Part shown: one piece after another, positions 1 through 9,908 of the stretch
How the letters are laid out: every line of letters begins with the position of its first letter
How positions within the stretch are numbered: position 1 is the stretch's first letter
Assembly: GCF_000384155.1 (NCBI RefSeq)
Contig: NZ_KB913031.1
Location: forward strand, 806,001-870,000
DNA length: 64,000 nucleotides
Direction: 5' to 3'
From: Methylophilus sp. 42
GTDB lineage: Bacteria; Pseudomonadota; Gammaproteobacteria; Burkholderiales; Methylophilaceae
Notes under the pieces: generated by a model
Databases searched by the model: none
What the model saw: the letters and a program-made list of their open reading frames with translations, nothing else
What the model was told of the DNA's origin: nothing
Made by a program: the position numbers and the translations under genes

Positions 1-322
1 CATTCGCTTTGAGTGCCTGCATGGCATTCACCAGGGCAGGCAATTTGAAAAACTCACCGCTGCTGATGCTGTTATTAATGCGTTCAAAGTCTTGAAAGAC
101 GATACGTCCCGCCCCAATATTCAAATGACCGACCTCAGAGTTGCCCATCTGGCCATCTGGCAAGCCGACGTAATGCTCCGAGGCATTGATTAGCCCGTGC
201 GGGTAAGTGGCCTTTAATCTGTCCAGGTTCGGGGTGTTGGCTTGTAACACGGCATTGAATTCAGTGGTCTCGCTGTGACCAAAACCATCGAGGATAAGCA
301 AAATGACAGGTTTGATTGACAT
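1..322 (-). CDS. gpmI: 2,3-bisphosphoglycerate-independent phosphoglycerate mutase, N-terminal part (runs off the left edge)
   Basis: The minus strand reads from an ATG at 320-322 to the window edge without a stop. The product starts [15 protein letters not shown], the metal-binding start of the alkaline-phosphatase-like fold. It later contains [14 protein letters not shown], which carries the serine that is phosphorylated in the catalytic cycle of this family. The enzyme interconverts 3- and 2-phosphoglycerate in glycolysis and gluconeogenesis in the cytoplasm and needs Mn2+. Only about 107 of the usual 510 or so residues are visible. It is divergent from the rhodanese-grxC-secB-gpsA group, with about 146 bp between the starts. 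Confidence 0.93.
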   Translation of the reverse strand, partial: MSIKPVILLILDGFGHSETTEFNAVLQANTPNLDRLKATYPHGLINASEHYVGLPDGQMGNSEVGHLNIGAGRIVFQDFERINNSISSGEFFKLPALVNAMQALKAN

Positions 323-468
323 GGCTAACAGTCTTTAAAGTGGTGACGGAACGTCGAATTGATGAATTCGTCTATTATAATCGCAACCGCAGGCGACGCA
401 TACCCGAAGGGGCTGGTGCTTTATTCAATCGTGCTGCTAATCATTAAGCTAAGAGGGCGAGTGTACAA

Positions 469-879
469 GTGGAGTTTTTAAAACAAAATGTATTGTTGAT
501 CGGTCTGGCAATCGGTTCGGGCCTGGCCTTGCTATTGCCGATGTTGAGTCGCTCTGTGGCTGGCATCACTTCGCTATCGGTGACTGAGGCCGTGATACTG
601 ATGAACCGTAAGTCTGCGCTGGTGCTAGACGTGCGAGAGCCTGACGAATTTTCCCAGGGTCATTTGCAAGGGGCGCGTAATGTGCCGTTATCGCAATTGT
701 CTGCGCGCCTTAAAGAGTTGGAAAAGTTTCGCGATAAACCTGTGCTGGTTGTTTGCCAGCGTGGCAGGCGTGCGCATACCGCCGCCAAATTGCTCAAAGC
801 GCAACAGTTTACGACTTTGAATGTCCTCAAGGGTGGCATGCTGGCCTGGATAGAGGCCAAGATGCCGAGCAGCAAATAA
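469..879 (+). CDS. membrane-anchored rhodanese-domain protein
   Basis: A single N-terminal hydrophobic segment (about residues 7-28) is followed by one rhodanese domain (about 38-130). The domain has the LDVREPDEF motif and a probable active-site cysteine in VVCQRGRRA. Single-domain rhodaneses carry sulfane sulfur as a cysteine persulfide; the physiological acceptor here is unknown. The start is a GTG at 469 after an AG-rich stretch (aagagggcga). The gene sits 38 bp upstream of grxC and belongs to a grxC-secB-gpsA cluster common in betaproteobacteria, which suggests a thiol or sulfur-handling role at the inner membrane. Confidence 0.85.
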   Translation: MEFLKQNVLLIGLAIGSGLALLLPMLSRSVAGITSLSVTEAVILMNRKSALVLDVREPDEFSQGHLQGARNVPLSQLSARLKELEKFRDKPVLVVCQRGRRAHTAAKLLKAQQFTTLNVLKGGMLAWIEAKMPSSK

Positions 880-917
880 GCGGCATTGCAAGCAGAAGTG
901 TTTTTAAAAGGAATTGT

Positions 918-1175
918 ATGGCTAAAGTCGTGATGTATACCTCCGCAGTATGCCCTTATTGCATCAATGCGGAACGTTTGTTGAAGAACAAGGGCGTGAC
1001 CGAGATTGAAAAAATCCGCGTCGATTTACAGCCGGAATTGCGGGCTGAAATGATGGAAAAAACCGGTCGTCGTACGGTGCCGCAGATTTTTATTGGCGAG
1101 CAGCATGTAGGTGGCTTTGATGACTTGCATGCGCTTGATGTACAAGGCGGCCTGGACCCATTGCTGGCTGCTTGA
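918..1175 (+). CDS. grxC: glutaredoxin 3
   Basis: The product is 85 residues, normal for a class I glutaredoxin. It has the dithiol active site CPYC near residue 11, the TVPQIFI cis-proline loop and the GGFDD motif that contacts glutathione. It reduces disulfides and mixed glutathione disulfides in the cytoplasm. I place the start at the ATG at 918, which has an AAAAGGA ribosome-binding site at 906-912; the open frame extends further upstream, but only inside the preceding gene. It lies between the rhodanese gene and secB. Confidence 0.95.
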   Translation: MAKVVMYTSAVCPYCINAERLLKNKGVTEIEKIRVDLQPELRAEMMEKTGRRTVPQIFIGEQHVGGFDDLHALDVQGGLDPLLAA

Positions 1176-1271
1176 AACACATTGTTTTTTGTCACAAAAA
1201 ACACATAGTCATGCCGGGGATGTCCGGTTAGAATAGCGGCTTTGTGTATTGATAATTATTAAGGATAATTC

Positions 1272-1748
1272 ATGGCTCAGGATTCACAGAACCAAACAGA
1301 ACAAAACGCAGCGCCGATTTTCAGCATTGAAAAGCTGTATGTACACGATGCTTCGATTGAAGTGCCAAATGCGCCTGCTATTTTCACTGAGCGTGCTACT
1401 CCGCAAATCAATGTAGAGTTGGGCAATAATGCACAGCAAGTCGAAGAAGGCATTTTCAATGTCTCTATCAAAGTGACCGTGACCGCCAAAATCGAAGACA
1501 AAACAGCTTTCCTGGTGGAAGTTAACCAGTCTGGTATTTTCGCGATTCGTAACGTGCCGCAAGAAAACATGGAGCCTATTTTGGCTGTGGCTTGCCCGAA
1601 CATTCTGTTCCCATATGCCCGTGAAGCGATTTCTGACATGGTGACACGCGCCGGCTTTATGCCTGTATTGTTGAACCCGATCAACTTCGAAGCGCTTTAC
1701 CTGCAACAGCAGCAACAAGCTGCCCAGGCTGCTGGCGCACCTAACTAA
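1272..1748 (+). CDS. secB: protein-export chaperone SecB
   Basis: The 158-residue acidic product matches SecB in length and pattern: an N-terminal [19 protein letters not shown] segment, a central beta region ([11 protein letters not shown]) and the conserved [19 protein letters not shown] helix region. SecB is a homotetrameric cytosolic chaperone that keeps preproteins unfolded and passes them to SecA. The C-terminus is a Gln/Ala-rich tail. The start ATG follows TTAAGGATAATTC. In this genome it would serve the many Sec-exported envelope proteins seen further along the window. Confidence 0.97.
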   Translation: MAQDSQNQTEQNAAPIFSIEKLYVHDASIEVPNAPAIFTERATPQINVELGNNAQQVEEGIFNVSIKVTVTAKIEDKTAFLVEVNQSGIFAIRNVPQENMEPILAVACPNILFPYAREAISDMVTRAGFMPVLLNPINFEALYLQQQQQAAQAAGAPN

Positions 1749-1811
1749 TTTTTTATCTTAAAAAGTAAGTTACCTGTGACTTACTTTTGTCTTTTATCTG
1801 GATAAAGCCAA

Positions 1812-2804
1812 ATGAGTAAGGTCGCCGTTCTTGGTGCTGGTGCCTGGGGCACCGCGCTCGCCATGCATATCGCCTTACAGCACGACGTTGTGCTGTGGGC
1901 GCGTAATAGCGGGCATGTCTCCGGTATGCGCAAAGCGCGTGCTAATCCGCTCTATCTGGGCGACTTTGCTTTTCCTGAAAAGCTTACGGTTGAAGACGAC
2001 CTGGCTGCAGCAGTGGCTGGGTCTGACCTGATTTTATCTGTCGTGCCAACGGCTGGCTTCCGGCCAATCTTGCAACAGCTTAAGGCCTTGGGTATCACGC
2101 AGCCCCTGATCTGGGCCAATAAAGGCCTGGAGCCGCAAACGGCAAAATTACCATTTGAAGTGGCACAAGAGGAGCTGGGTGCCGATTATCCCTGGGGCGT
2201 GTTAAGCGGCCCCAGTTTTGCTGCTGAGCTGGTGCGTGGCTTACCCACGGCCATTACACTGGCGGCGAATCACCGGGAACTGGCACAACAGGCTGCACAA
2301 CTTATACACGGTGGTTGCTTGCGCGTGTATGACAGTGTGGATGTAGTGGGTGCTTCTGTCGGCGGGGCGGTCAAGAATGTGATGGCGATCGCCGCAGGTA
2401 TTTCAGATGGCATGGGCTTTGGTAACAATGCACGTGCCGCCATGATTACGCGCGGCCTGGCTGAAATTACCCGTTTTGGCATGGCCTTGGGCGCCAAAGC
2501 GGAAACGTTTATGGGGTTAGCAGGCGCTGGCGACCTGATCCTGACCTGTACCGGTCAATATTCACGTAACCGTGAAGTCGGCCTGCAACTCGCTTCCGGC
2601 AAATCGCTGGAAAGCATACTGGCCGGTTTAGGGCATGTGGCTGAAGGCGTGAATACTGCGCGCGAAGTGATGCGTCGTGCTGAGACGATGGGCGTTGAAA
2701 TGCCGATTACCTTTGAAGTAAATCAATTACTGACCAACCAGAAAACCGCGCAAGAAGCGGTGAGTGCCTTGCTGGGCCGTGGTCAGCGTCAAGAGTCTGT
2801 CTAA
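1812..2804 (+). CDS. gpsA: NAD(P)H-dependent glycerol-3-phosphate dehydrogenase
   Basis: The 330-residue product opens with the Rossmann motif GAGAWGTALA. It has the family signatures VLSGPSFA and NVMAIAAGISDGMG, which includes the catalytic-lysine region (VGGAVKN), and GLAGAGDLILTCTG. It reduces dihydroxyacetone phosphate to sn-glycerol 3-phosphate for phospholipid synthesis. It follows secB by 63 bp, the usual betaproteobacterial order. A short GC hairpin follows the stop. Confidence 0.97.
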   Translation: MSKVAVLGAGAWGTALAMHIALQHDVVLWARNSGHVSGMRKARANPLYLGDFAFPEKLTVEDDLAAAVAGSDLILSVVPTAGFRPILQQLKALGITQPLIWANKGLEPQTAKLPFEVAQEELGADYPWGVLSGPSFAAELVRGLPTAITLAANHRELAQQAAQLIHGGCLRVYDSVDVVGASVGGAVKNVMAIAAGISDGMGFGNNARAAMITRGLAEITRFGMALGAKAETFMGLAGAGDLILTCTGQYSRNREVGLQLASGKSLESILAGLGHVAEGVNTAREVMRRAETMGVEMPITFEVNQLLTNQKTAQEAVSALLGRGQRQESV

Positions 2805-2814
2805 ATCTTATCCT

Positions 2815-2833
2815 GCAGCCGTTTTCTGGCTGC
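2815..2833 (+). terminator. weak hairpin after gpsA
   Basis: GCAGCC and GGCTGC form a 6-bp stem around a 7-nt loop, followed by TTTAA. The stem is short and the T-tract weak, so termination would be partial. Confidence 0.4.
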
Positions 2834-2918
2834 TTTAACCCTTCATTACACAAACGCTGGAACTTGGCGCAAGTAATCGAGTCAGCTTTAAGGTGTTAAA
2901 TCGTCGGGTTGAAGAAGC

Positions 2919-3836
2919 GTGCAGTCTCAAAAGAAGTGGTTAGTCAGAAGCGGTGTGGTGTTCAGTGTGTTGGCCGGGTTGCTATCCATGCTGTATATGC
3001 TGAAAGCAGAAGCCCTTGCCTGGCATGTATGGCACCAGTGGCATAGCCCGGATCACCATGGACTGGATTTGGCCAACTACCAAGTCGCCATTGAGGCCAA
3101 ACCGCTGGCCCATTACCAAAACACTTCCGGATTGACCTTTAATCACGAAACCGGCACGTTGTTTACCGTGCTCAATGATATGAGCATGATTGTTGAATTG
3201 AGTCGTGATGGCGTTCCACTGCGCGAGATTAAAGTCCATGGCACCGATGACCTGGAAGGGATTGCTCATGTTGAGCAGGACTATTATGTCGTTGCTGACG
3301 AGCGGGAAAATAAGTTATGGCTACTACAGATTAAGTCGGAAACGCGTGAGATTTCAATTAACGATGCCAGTTTGCTGCGGTTCGGCATGCATGAGCGAGG
3401 CAACAAGAATTTTGAAGGGGTTTCCTGGGACAGTGTCCACCATAGGCTGATTGTGGTGAAAGAGCGTGATCCCAAATATGTCATCTCAGTGAGCGGCTTG
3501 TATGATCCCGAGCACAAAAAACAAAATACAATTGAAGTCGAACGGCTGACGCAGTTTGATGGTGCGTTGAAGTGGGCACTACGGGATTTGTCTTCTGTGA
3601 CCTATCATGAAAAATCCGGACATCTTTTTTTGCTGAGTGATGAATCCAAGTTGCTGAAACAATTTAACGAATCCGGACAAACCATGGGCTCACTTGCACT
3701 CTGGAAGGGCTTTCATGGCTTGCATCACAGTGTGCCACAAGCGGAAGGCGTGTCGATTGACGACGAGGGTAATATTTATATCGTCAGTGAGCCGAACCTG
3801 TTTTATGTGTTTAAGCCCCCATTAAGCCATATCTAG
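2919..3836 (+). CDS. SdiA-regulated domain (YjiK-like) exported beta-propeller protein
   Basis: The 305-residue product has an N-terminal hydrophobic signal or anchor (about residues 8-28). The remainder has repeated blade-like motifs such as SGLTFNHETGTLFTVLND, DLEGIAHV, KNFEGVSWD and AEGVSIDDEGNIYIVSEPN. These fit the SdiA-regulated/YjiK family, a propeller-type fold of unknown activity. The GTG start at 2919 is preceded by a weak GAAGAAG. The gene ends just before a strong bidirectional terminator shared with the convergent fklB. The function is not established. Confidence 0.75.
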   Translation: MQSQKKWLVRSGVVFSVLAGLLSMLYMLKAEALAWHVWHQWHSPDHHGLDLANYQVAIEAKPLAHYQNTSGLTFNHETGTLFTVLNDMSMIVELSRDGVPLREIKVHGTDDLEGIAHVEQDYYVVADERENKLWLLQIKSETREISINDASLLRFGMHERGNKNFEGVSWDSVHHRLIVVKERDPKYVISVSGLYDPEHKKQNTIEVERLTQFDGALKWALRDLSSVTYHEKSGHLFLLSDESKLLKQFNESGQTMGSLALWKGFHGLHHSVPQAEGVSIDDEGNIYIVSEPNLFYVFKPPLSHI

Positions 3837-3855
3837 ATTGCGGCATTCAGAAGAC

Positions 3856-3879
3856 AAAAACCCGCCGCAGCGGGTTTTT
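3856..3879. terminator. bidirectional rho-independent terminator
   Basis: A perfect 10-bp stem (AAAAACCCGC/GCGGGTTTTT) with a CGCA loop lies between two convergent genes. It carries A and T tracts on both sides, so it can serve both strands. Confidence 0.92.
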
Positions 3880-3898
3880 TGTTGTGCACGCTTGGAGA

Positions 3899-4513
3899 TT
3901 ATTCAATGCCCAGCAACTCAACTTCAAATACCAGTGTTGCATCCGGGCCAATCACCGGGCCGCTGCCATTTGCGCCATAGGCGAGGTTGGATGGAATCGT
4001 CAGCTCAAACTTGCTGCCTACATTCATCAATTGCAAGCCTTCTACCCAGCCTGCGATCACGCCAGTCACCGGGAAAACAATCGGTTCACCGCGGTCATAA
4101 GAACTATCAAACACCGTGCCGTCGATCAGCGTGCCTCTGTAATGCACTTTGACGCGGTCGCTGGTGGTTGGTTTTGCCCCACTACCAGTCACCAATGATT
4201 TATATTGCAGACCACTGGCCGTCGTTGTCACGCCTTCTTTTTTTGCATTGTCTGCCAGATAGGCTTCGCCCTCAGCCTTGTTTTTAGCATGCGCAGCCAT
4301 TTGCCTTGCCTGGCTCTCTTGTTGTACTTGCTCGACTGCGCTTCTTTTTTCGTCATCAGTTAAGCGAGACGCCTGACCGGACATGACATCTTTCACTGCG
4401 AGTGCGACCACTTCTGCGTCCAGTTCGAGGCCATCATTTTTAAGTTGATGTGCCAGGTTTTCACCGACGATATAGCTTAAGCGTTGGGTGAGTGAGTCTA
4501 ATTGAGTTGCCAT
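3899..4513 (-). CDS. fklB: FKBP-type peptidyl-prolyl isomerase, FklB/FKBP22-like
   Basis: The 204-residue product has an N-terminal helical dimerisation domain (about residues 1-95, with TQLDSLTQRLSYIVGENLA). A C-terminal FKBP domain follows (VKVHYRGTLIDGTVFDSSYD, then VIAGWVEGLQLM and IPSNLAYG). No signal peptide is seen, so it is probably cytoplasmic like FklB rather than periplasmic FkpA. It catalyses cis-trans isomerisation of prolyl bonds. The length is close to E. coli FklB. It reads toward the terminator at 3856-3879 and is separated from the upstream groSL operon by another terminator. Confidence 0.88.
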   Translation of the reverse strand: MATQLDSLTQRLSYIVGENLAHQLKNDGLELDAEVVALAVKDVMSGQASRLTDDEKRSAVEQVQQESQARQMAAHAKNKAEGEAYLADNAKKEGVTTTASGLQYKSLVTGSGAKPTTSDRVKVHYRGTLIDGTVFDSSYDRGEPIVFPVTGVIAGWVEGLQLMNVGSKFELTIPSNLAYGANGSGPVIGPDATLVFEVELLGIE

Positions 4514-4601
4514 GATGTGTTCTTTCGTTATTTAAATAGCATGCGTGGATGCGTGTGTGAAACAGTGATTTAATCCATCATTATGACGGAGAGTCGTTGA
4601 T

Positions 4602-4633
4602 AAAACAAAACCCGCTTTTGCGGGTTTTGTTTT
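4602..4633 (-). terminator. rho-independent terminator of the groSL operon
   Basis: A perfect 14-bp stem (AAAACAAAACCCGC/GCGGGTTTTGTTTT) with a TTTT loop lies downstream of groL in its direction of transcription. It is strong on either strand. Confidence 0.92.
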
Positions 4634-4648
4634 AATGCTGCTTAGGGC

Positions 4649-4755
4649 ATTTCAGCAAGTTAAAGCGATGAGTGCAAGGCGCGTATCCGCAGGCAGTACA
4701 ATAAGTACGACAAGGATATGCAACGCAGCAATCGCCGCTTTAGCGACGCTGAAAT
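4649..4755. repeat. 107-bp palindromic intergenic element (REP/ERIC-like)
   Basis: The ends are inverted repeats: ATTTCAGC at 4649-4656 and GCTGAAAT at 4748-4755, extended inside by TAAAGCG and CGCTTTA. The middle contains an inner hairpin around GTACAATAAGTAC. It is non-coding and lies between groL and its terminator. The symmetry fits a mobile palindromic element rather than a gene remnant, but only one copy is in the window. Confidence 0.6.
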
Positions 4756-4813
4756 TACATCATGCCGCGCCATTGGGTTTGATGGTCGGCAAATGATGTA
4801 ATCAAACCAAAGG

Positions 4814-6451
<1,638 letters not shown>

Positions 6452-6497
6452 TTAAATTCTCCTAATTCAATATTAGATAAGGGTGGTTGTGAGTCAA

Positions 6498-6785
6498 TTA
6501 CTCAACAATCGCCATGATGTCTTCTTCGCGCATCACCAGCAGCTCTTCGCCATCGACTTTAACAGTCTGGCCGGAGTATTTGCCGAACAACACTTTGTCG
6601 CCGACTTTTACGTCCAAAGGAATTGCTTTGCCGTTGTCGTCTTTTTTACCATTGCCTACTGCCTGCACCACACCTTGGTCTGGTTTTTCGGTAGCGCTGT
6701 CTGGAATCACAATGCCAGAAGCGGTTGTGCGCTCTTCAGCGGCGCGTTTAACGATCACTCGATCATGCAATGGACGAATACTCAT
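6498..6785 (-). CDS. groS: 10-kDa co-chaperonin GroES
   Basis: The 95-residue product has [14 protein letters not shown], the mobile loop ([16 protein letters not shown]) and the C-terminal [19 protein letters not shown]. It caps the GroEL ring. The ATG has a strong AAGGAGA ribosome-binding site. It is the first gene of the operon, about 78 bp downstream of a CIRCE operator. Confidence 0.99.
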   Translation of the reverse strand: MSIRPLHDRVIVKRAAEERTTASGIVIPDSATEKPDQGVVQAVGNGKKDDNGKAIPLDVKVGDKVLFGKYSGQTVKVDGEELLVMREEDIMAIVE

Positions 6786-6862
6786 GAATGTCTCCTTGGA
6801 GTTTTCTTAAAGTGTTATAAGGGTGAAATTAAAACGAATTTTTAATCAATGCGGTACGCATT

Positions 6863-6889
6863 TTAGCACTCACGTACCTTGATTGCTAA
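6863..6889 (-). promoter_or_regulatory. CIRCE operator (HrcA site) for groSL
   Basis: TTAGCACTC, nine bases, then GATTGCTAA. The consensus is TTAGCACTC-N9-GAGTGCTAA, so one arm has a single substitution. The position upstream of groS is the classical one for HrcA repression of chaperonin genes. Confidence 0.9.
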
Positions 6890-7196
6890 TTGGGGATAGA
6901 GTTTTTTGATTTCAAGTGCAAACACGTAATTTTTTTATGGGAATGCCTAAAGTACTTTATAGAGTTGACGAAATTAAGACGAAGGTCTTTAACGCACATG
7001 CTCTGTAAATAAAATGCGATGAAACAATCCGCATCAATACTGGCATCTGTGCTTTTTTGGTGTGCAACTGTACTCTAAAAATTACGCGTTTCTGTATCTG
7101 GTTTCCTGGTGTTGCTTGCCTTAGGATGGCAATCAACGTCATTCCGCATTCATACACTGGCAATGGTTCATGTGTGCCAGTTCACCGTTAGAGACT
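6890..7196. other. non-coding divergent region between groSL and the YdeP-type oxidoreductase
   Basis: About 307 bp, AT-rich near the CIRCE side (runs such as TTTTTTGATTTC and AATTTTTTTATG). It must hold the groSL promoter on the minus strand and the promoter of the oxidoreductase on the plus strand. I see no convincing small gene or RNA. Confidence 0.5.
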
Positions 7197-9521
7197 ATGT
7201 CGCAACCAAAAGCTTCCATTAAGCCATATCACCACCCAGCCGCCGGTTGGGGGGCGTTAAAGCAAGTCGCTGCGCAACTGGCGCTGCAAAAGATTCCTGT
7301 GAAGGGCATCATGACGTTGCTGGCCCAAAACCAGCCGGATGGCTTTGATTGCCCGGGTTGCGCCTGGCCAGACAAAGAGCACACGTCAACTTTTGAGTTT
7401 TGCGAAAATGGGGTGAAAGCCGTCGCGGCAGAGGCGACCAATAAGCGTACGCCACCAGCGTTTTTTGCCAAACACACGGTGACCGAGCTGATGGGCTGGG
7501 GCGATTTTGAGCTGGAAAACGAAGGCCGTTTGACGCATCCGATGCGTTATAACGCCACCACAGACAAGTACGAAGAAACTTCCTGGGATGACGCTTTTGC
7601 GTTGATTGCCTCACATTTGAATGCGCTGGCCGACCCGAATGAGGCGATTTTTTATACCTCTGGCCGTGCCGCCAATGAAGCCGCATTTTTGTATCAGTTG
7701 TTTGTGCGCGAGTTCGGCACCAATAACTTCCCGGATTGCTCCAACCTTTGCCACGAATCTACCAGCATGGCGTTGCCACCAACGGTGGGGATCGGCAAGG
7801 GGTCGGTGACTTTGCATGATTTTGAGCATACCGACACCATCCTGATTTTTGGCCAGAACCCGGCCACCAACCATCCGCGTATGTTGGGTGAGCTGCGCGA
7901 AGCGGCCAAGCGTGGCGCACGTATTGTGGCGATTAACCCGCTGAAAGAGCGTGGCCTTGAGCGTTTTGCCGACCCACAAAGTCCGTTTGATATGCTGTCT
8001 TTCAAAGGCAGCAAAATCAGTGATTTGTTTATCCAGCCTAAACTGGGCGGCGACCTGGCGCTGATTAAAGGCATGATCAAGTTCGTGATCCAGTGGGATG
8101 ACGAGGCGATCAAGCATGGTGCCGAGCGCGTAGTCGACCTGGAATTTATCCAGCAGCATACCAATAATTTTGAAGCGATTGCCGCAGATGCACGCCAGGA
8201 GAGTTGGGATGTGATTGTGGAGGAGTCTGGCGTGCCCTTGGCGCAGATTGAGGAAATCGCACGGATTTACGCCACAGGTGATCGCGTGATTTCTACCTGG
8301 GGCATGGGCATTACCCAGCACAAGCATGGCGTTGCCACGATTAAAACACTGGTCAATCTGATGTTATTGCGCGGCAATATCGGCAAAGAGGGCGCAGGCC
8401 TGTGCCCGGTGCGCGGCCATAGCAATGTACAGGGCAACCGCACTGTGGGCATTTATGAAAAGATGCCAGTGGAGTTTCTCGAAAGCCTGGAGCGCGTATT
8501 TGATATTAAGGTGCCGAAAACGCCAGGCTATGATGCCGTGGGCGCAATTCACGCCATGATAGAAGGTAAAGGTAAAGTATTTTTTGGCCTGGGCGGCAAT
8601 TTCTCGATTGCGACGCCAGATACTGACCGCACCTGGGAAGGCATGCGCAACTGCGATTTGACCGCGCATGTGACGACGAAACTTAACCGTAGCCATCTGG
8701 TGCATGGCAAGGAAGCGCTGATCTTGCCATGCCTGGGCCGTACCGAGATCGACACGCAGGAAAGCGGCCCGCAAGGGGTGACGGTAGAAGACTCCATGAG
8801 CATGGTGCATATCTCTTATGGCATGAACAAGCCCGCCTCGCCGCAATTGCTCTCCGAGCCAGCCATCGTGGCGCGCCTGGCCCATGCCACACTTAAGCGC
8901 AGCAAGACACCGTGGCTGGAATATATCAAGGATTACAGCAAGATCCGCGATGCGATCGAGCAGACCATGCCGGTGGCATTCAGAGATTACAACGAGCGCA
9001 TCAAGCACCCGGGCGGTTTCCGTATGCCGGTGCCTTCCAGCGAACGACTCTGGAACACGCCTTCTGGCAAGGCTGAGTTCACGCTACAGGCGATTCCGCG
9101 TCATTCACCTATCCATCAGGCCCGTGAGCAATATGGCGATCAGCTGTTTGTGCTGATGACCACGCGCTCGCATGACCAGTACAACACCACCATTTATGGC
9201 ATGGATGACCGCTACCGTGGCGTATTTGGCCAGCGCCGCGTGATCTTTATGAACCCGGCGGATATTGCACGCATGGGCTTGCAGGCGGGCGACTGGATTA
9301 ACCTGGTCAGCGTCTGGCAGGATGGTATCACCCGTCGGGCAGACAAGTTCCTGGTGGTGTCATACGATATTCCGCAAGGTTGCCTGAGCGGTTATTACCC
9401 GGAAACCAATAACCTTGTGCCGCTGGAAAGTGTGGCCGATGATTCACGTACACCAACCTCCAAGTCTATTCCGGTGATTATCGAAAAAACCACTGCACCA
9501 GAGGTCGCCAATGCTGCTTGA
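7197..9521 (+). CDS. FdhF/YdeP family molybdopterin oxidoreductase
   Basis: The product is about 774 residues from the ATG at 7197 (an in-frame ATG lies 27 bp upstream). It has a Cys-rich N-terminus (DGFDCPGCAWPD, then FCENG) and the molybdopterin-enzyme core (FYTSGRAANEAAFLYQLFVR, NLCHESTSMALP, LIFGQNPATNHPRM). A C-terminal MopB-type domain follows (LWNTPSGKAEF, TTRSHDQYNTTIYGMDDRYRG). This matches YdeP-like relatives of formate dehydrogenase H, with cysteine in NLCHES where FdhF has selenocysteine. The substrate is not established; YdeP is linked to acid resistance in E. coli. A small helix-turn-helix gene overlaps its end by 11 bp. Confidence 0.85.
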   Translation: MSQPKASIKPYHHPAAGWGALKQVAAQLALQKIPVKGIMTLLAQNQPDGFDCPGCAWPDKEHTSTFEFCENGVKAVAAEATNKRTPPAFFAKHTVTELMGWGDFELENEGRLTHPMRYNATTDKYEETSWDDAFALIASHLNALADPNEAIFYTSGRAANEAAFLYQLFVREFGTNNFPDCSNLCHESTSMALPPTVGIGKGSVTLHDFEHTDTILIFGQNPATNHPRMLGELREAAKRGARIVAINPLKERGLERFADPQSPFDMLSFKGSKISDLFIQPKLGGDLALIKGMIKFVIQWDDEAIKHGAERVVDLEFIQQHTNNFEAIAADARQESWDVIVEESGVPLAQIEEIARIYATGDRVISTWGMGITQHKHGVATIKTLVNLMLLRGNIGKEGAGLCPVRGHSNVQGNRTVGIYEKMPVEFLESLERVFDIKVPKTPGYDAVGAIHAMIEGKGKVFFGLGGNFSIATPDTDRTWEGMRNCDLTAHVTTKLNRSHLVHGKEALILPCLGRTEIDTQESGPQGVTVEDSMSMVHISYGMNKPASPQLLSEPAIVARLAHATLKRSKTPWLEYIKDYSKIRDAIEQTMPVAFRDYNERIKHPGGFRMPVPSSERLWNTPSGKAEFTLQAIPRHSPIHQAREQYGDQLFVLMTTRSHDQYNTTIYGMDDRYRGVFGQRRVIFMNPADIARMGLQAGDWINLVSVWQDGITRRADKFLVVSYDIPQGCLSGYYPETNNLVPLESVADDSRTPTSKSIPVIIEKTTAPEVANAA

Positions 9522-9825
9522 GCATGATGTGGATCACGTATCGGCGCCGGATGACGTGCTCTCGAATTGTGTCCCGCTGGACAGAAGCACCGTGCTGATG
9601 TTGAGTATTCTGGAGTTGTTGCATGCGGAACATGCGCAAGGCCGCACACAAGTTTCACTGGCCGTGATTTGCAAGCGCCTGGATATTCGCATGAGCACCT
9701 TGCAACGCCTGATGACCGCATTAAGCGAGCAGGCGCTGGTGAATGTATTGACGCAAAAAGACCGCCTGGTGGCTAGCTTGACCACCAGCGGCGAAGAAAT
9801 TTCCCTTGCGTTGCAGGCTGCCTGA
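9511..9825 (+). CDS. small winged-helix-like protein translationally coupled to the oxidoreductase
   Basis: The 104-residue product overlaps the oxidoreductase end by 11 bp and has a GAGG ribosome-binding site inside it. Residues about 25-95 look like a winged helix: a helical LSILELLHAEHAQGRTQVSL, a probable recognition helix in DIRMSTLQRLMTALSEQALV, and a strand-rich end. It has no clear effector domain. Coupling suggests it regulates or matures the oxidoreductase. The family is not recognised with certainty. Confidence 0.65.
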   Translation: MLLEHDVDHVSAPDDVLSNCVPLDRSTVLMLSILELLHAEHAQGRTQVSLAVICKRLDIRMSTLQRLMTALSEQALVNVLTQKDRLVASLTTSGEEISLALQAA

Positions 9826-9908
9826 ATCTTAATACTGCCGCTCAGCCGTCTGCTACAGGCCTGACGTATAATGGCAAGCATCACAACTCCTTTCTCCGCT
9901 TGGCTACC

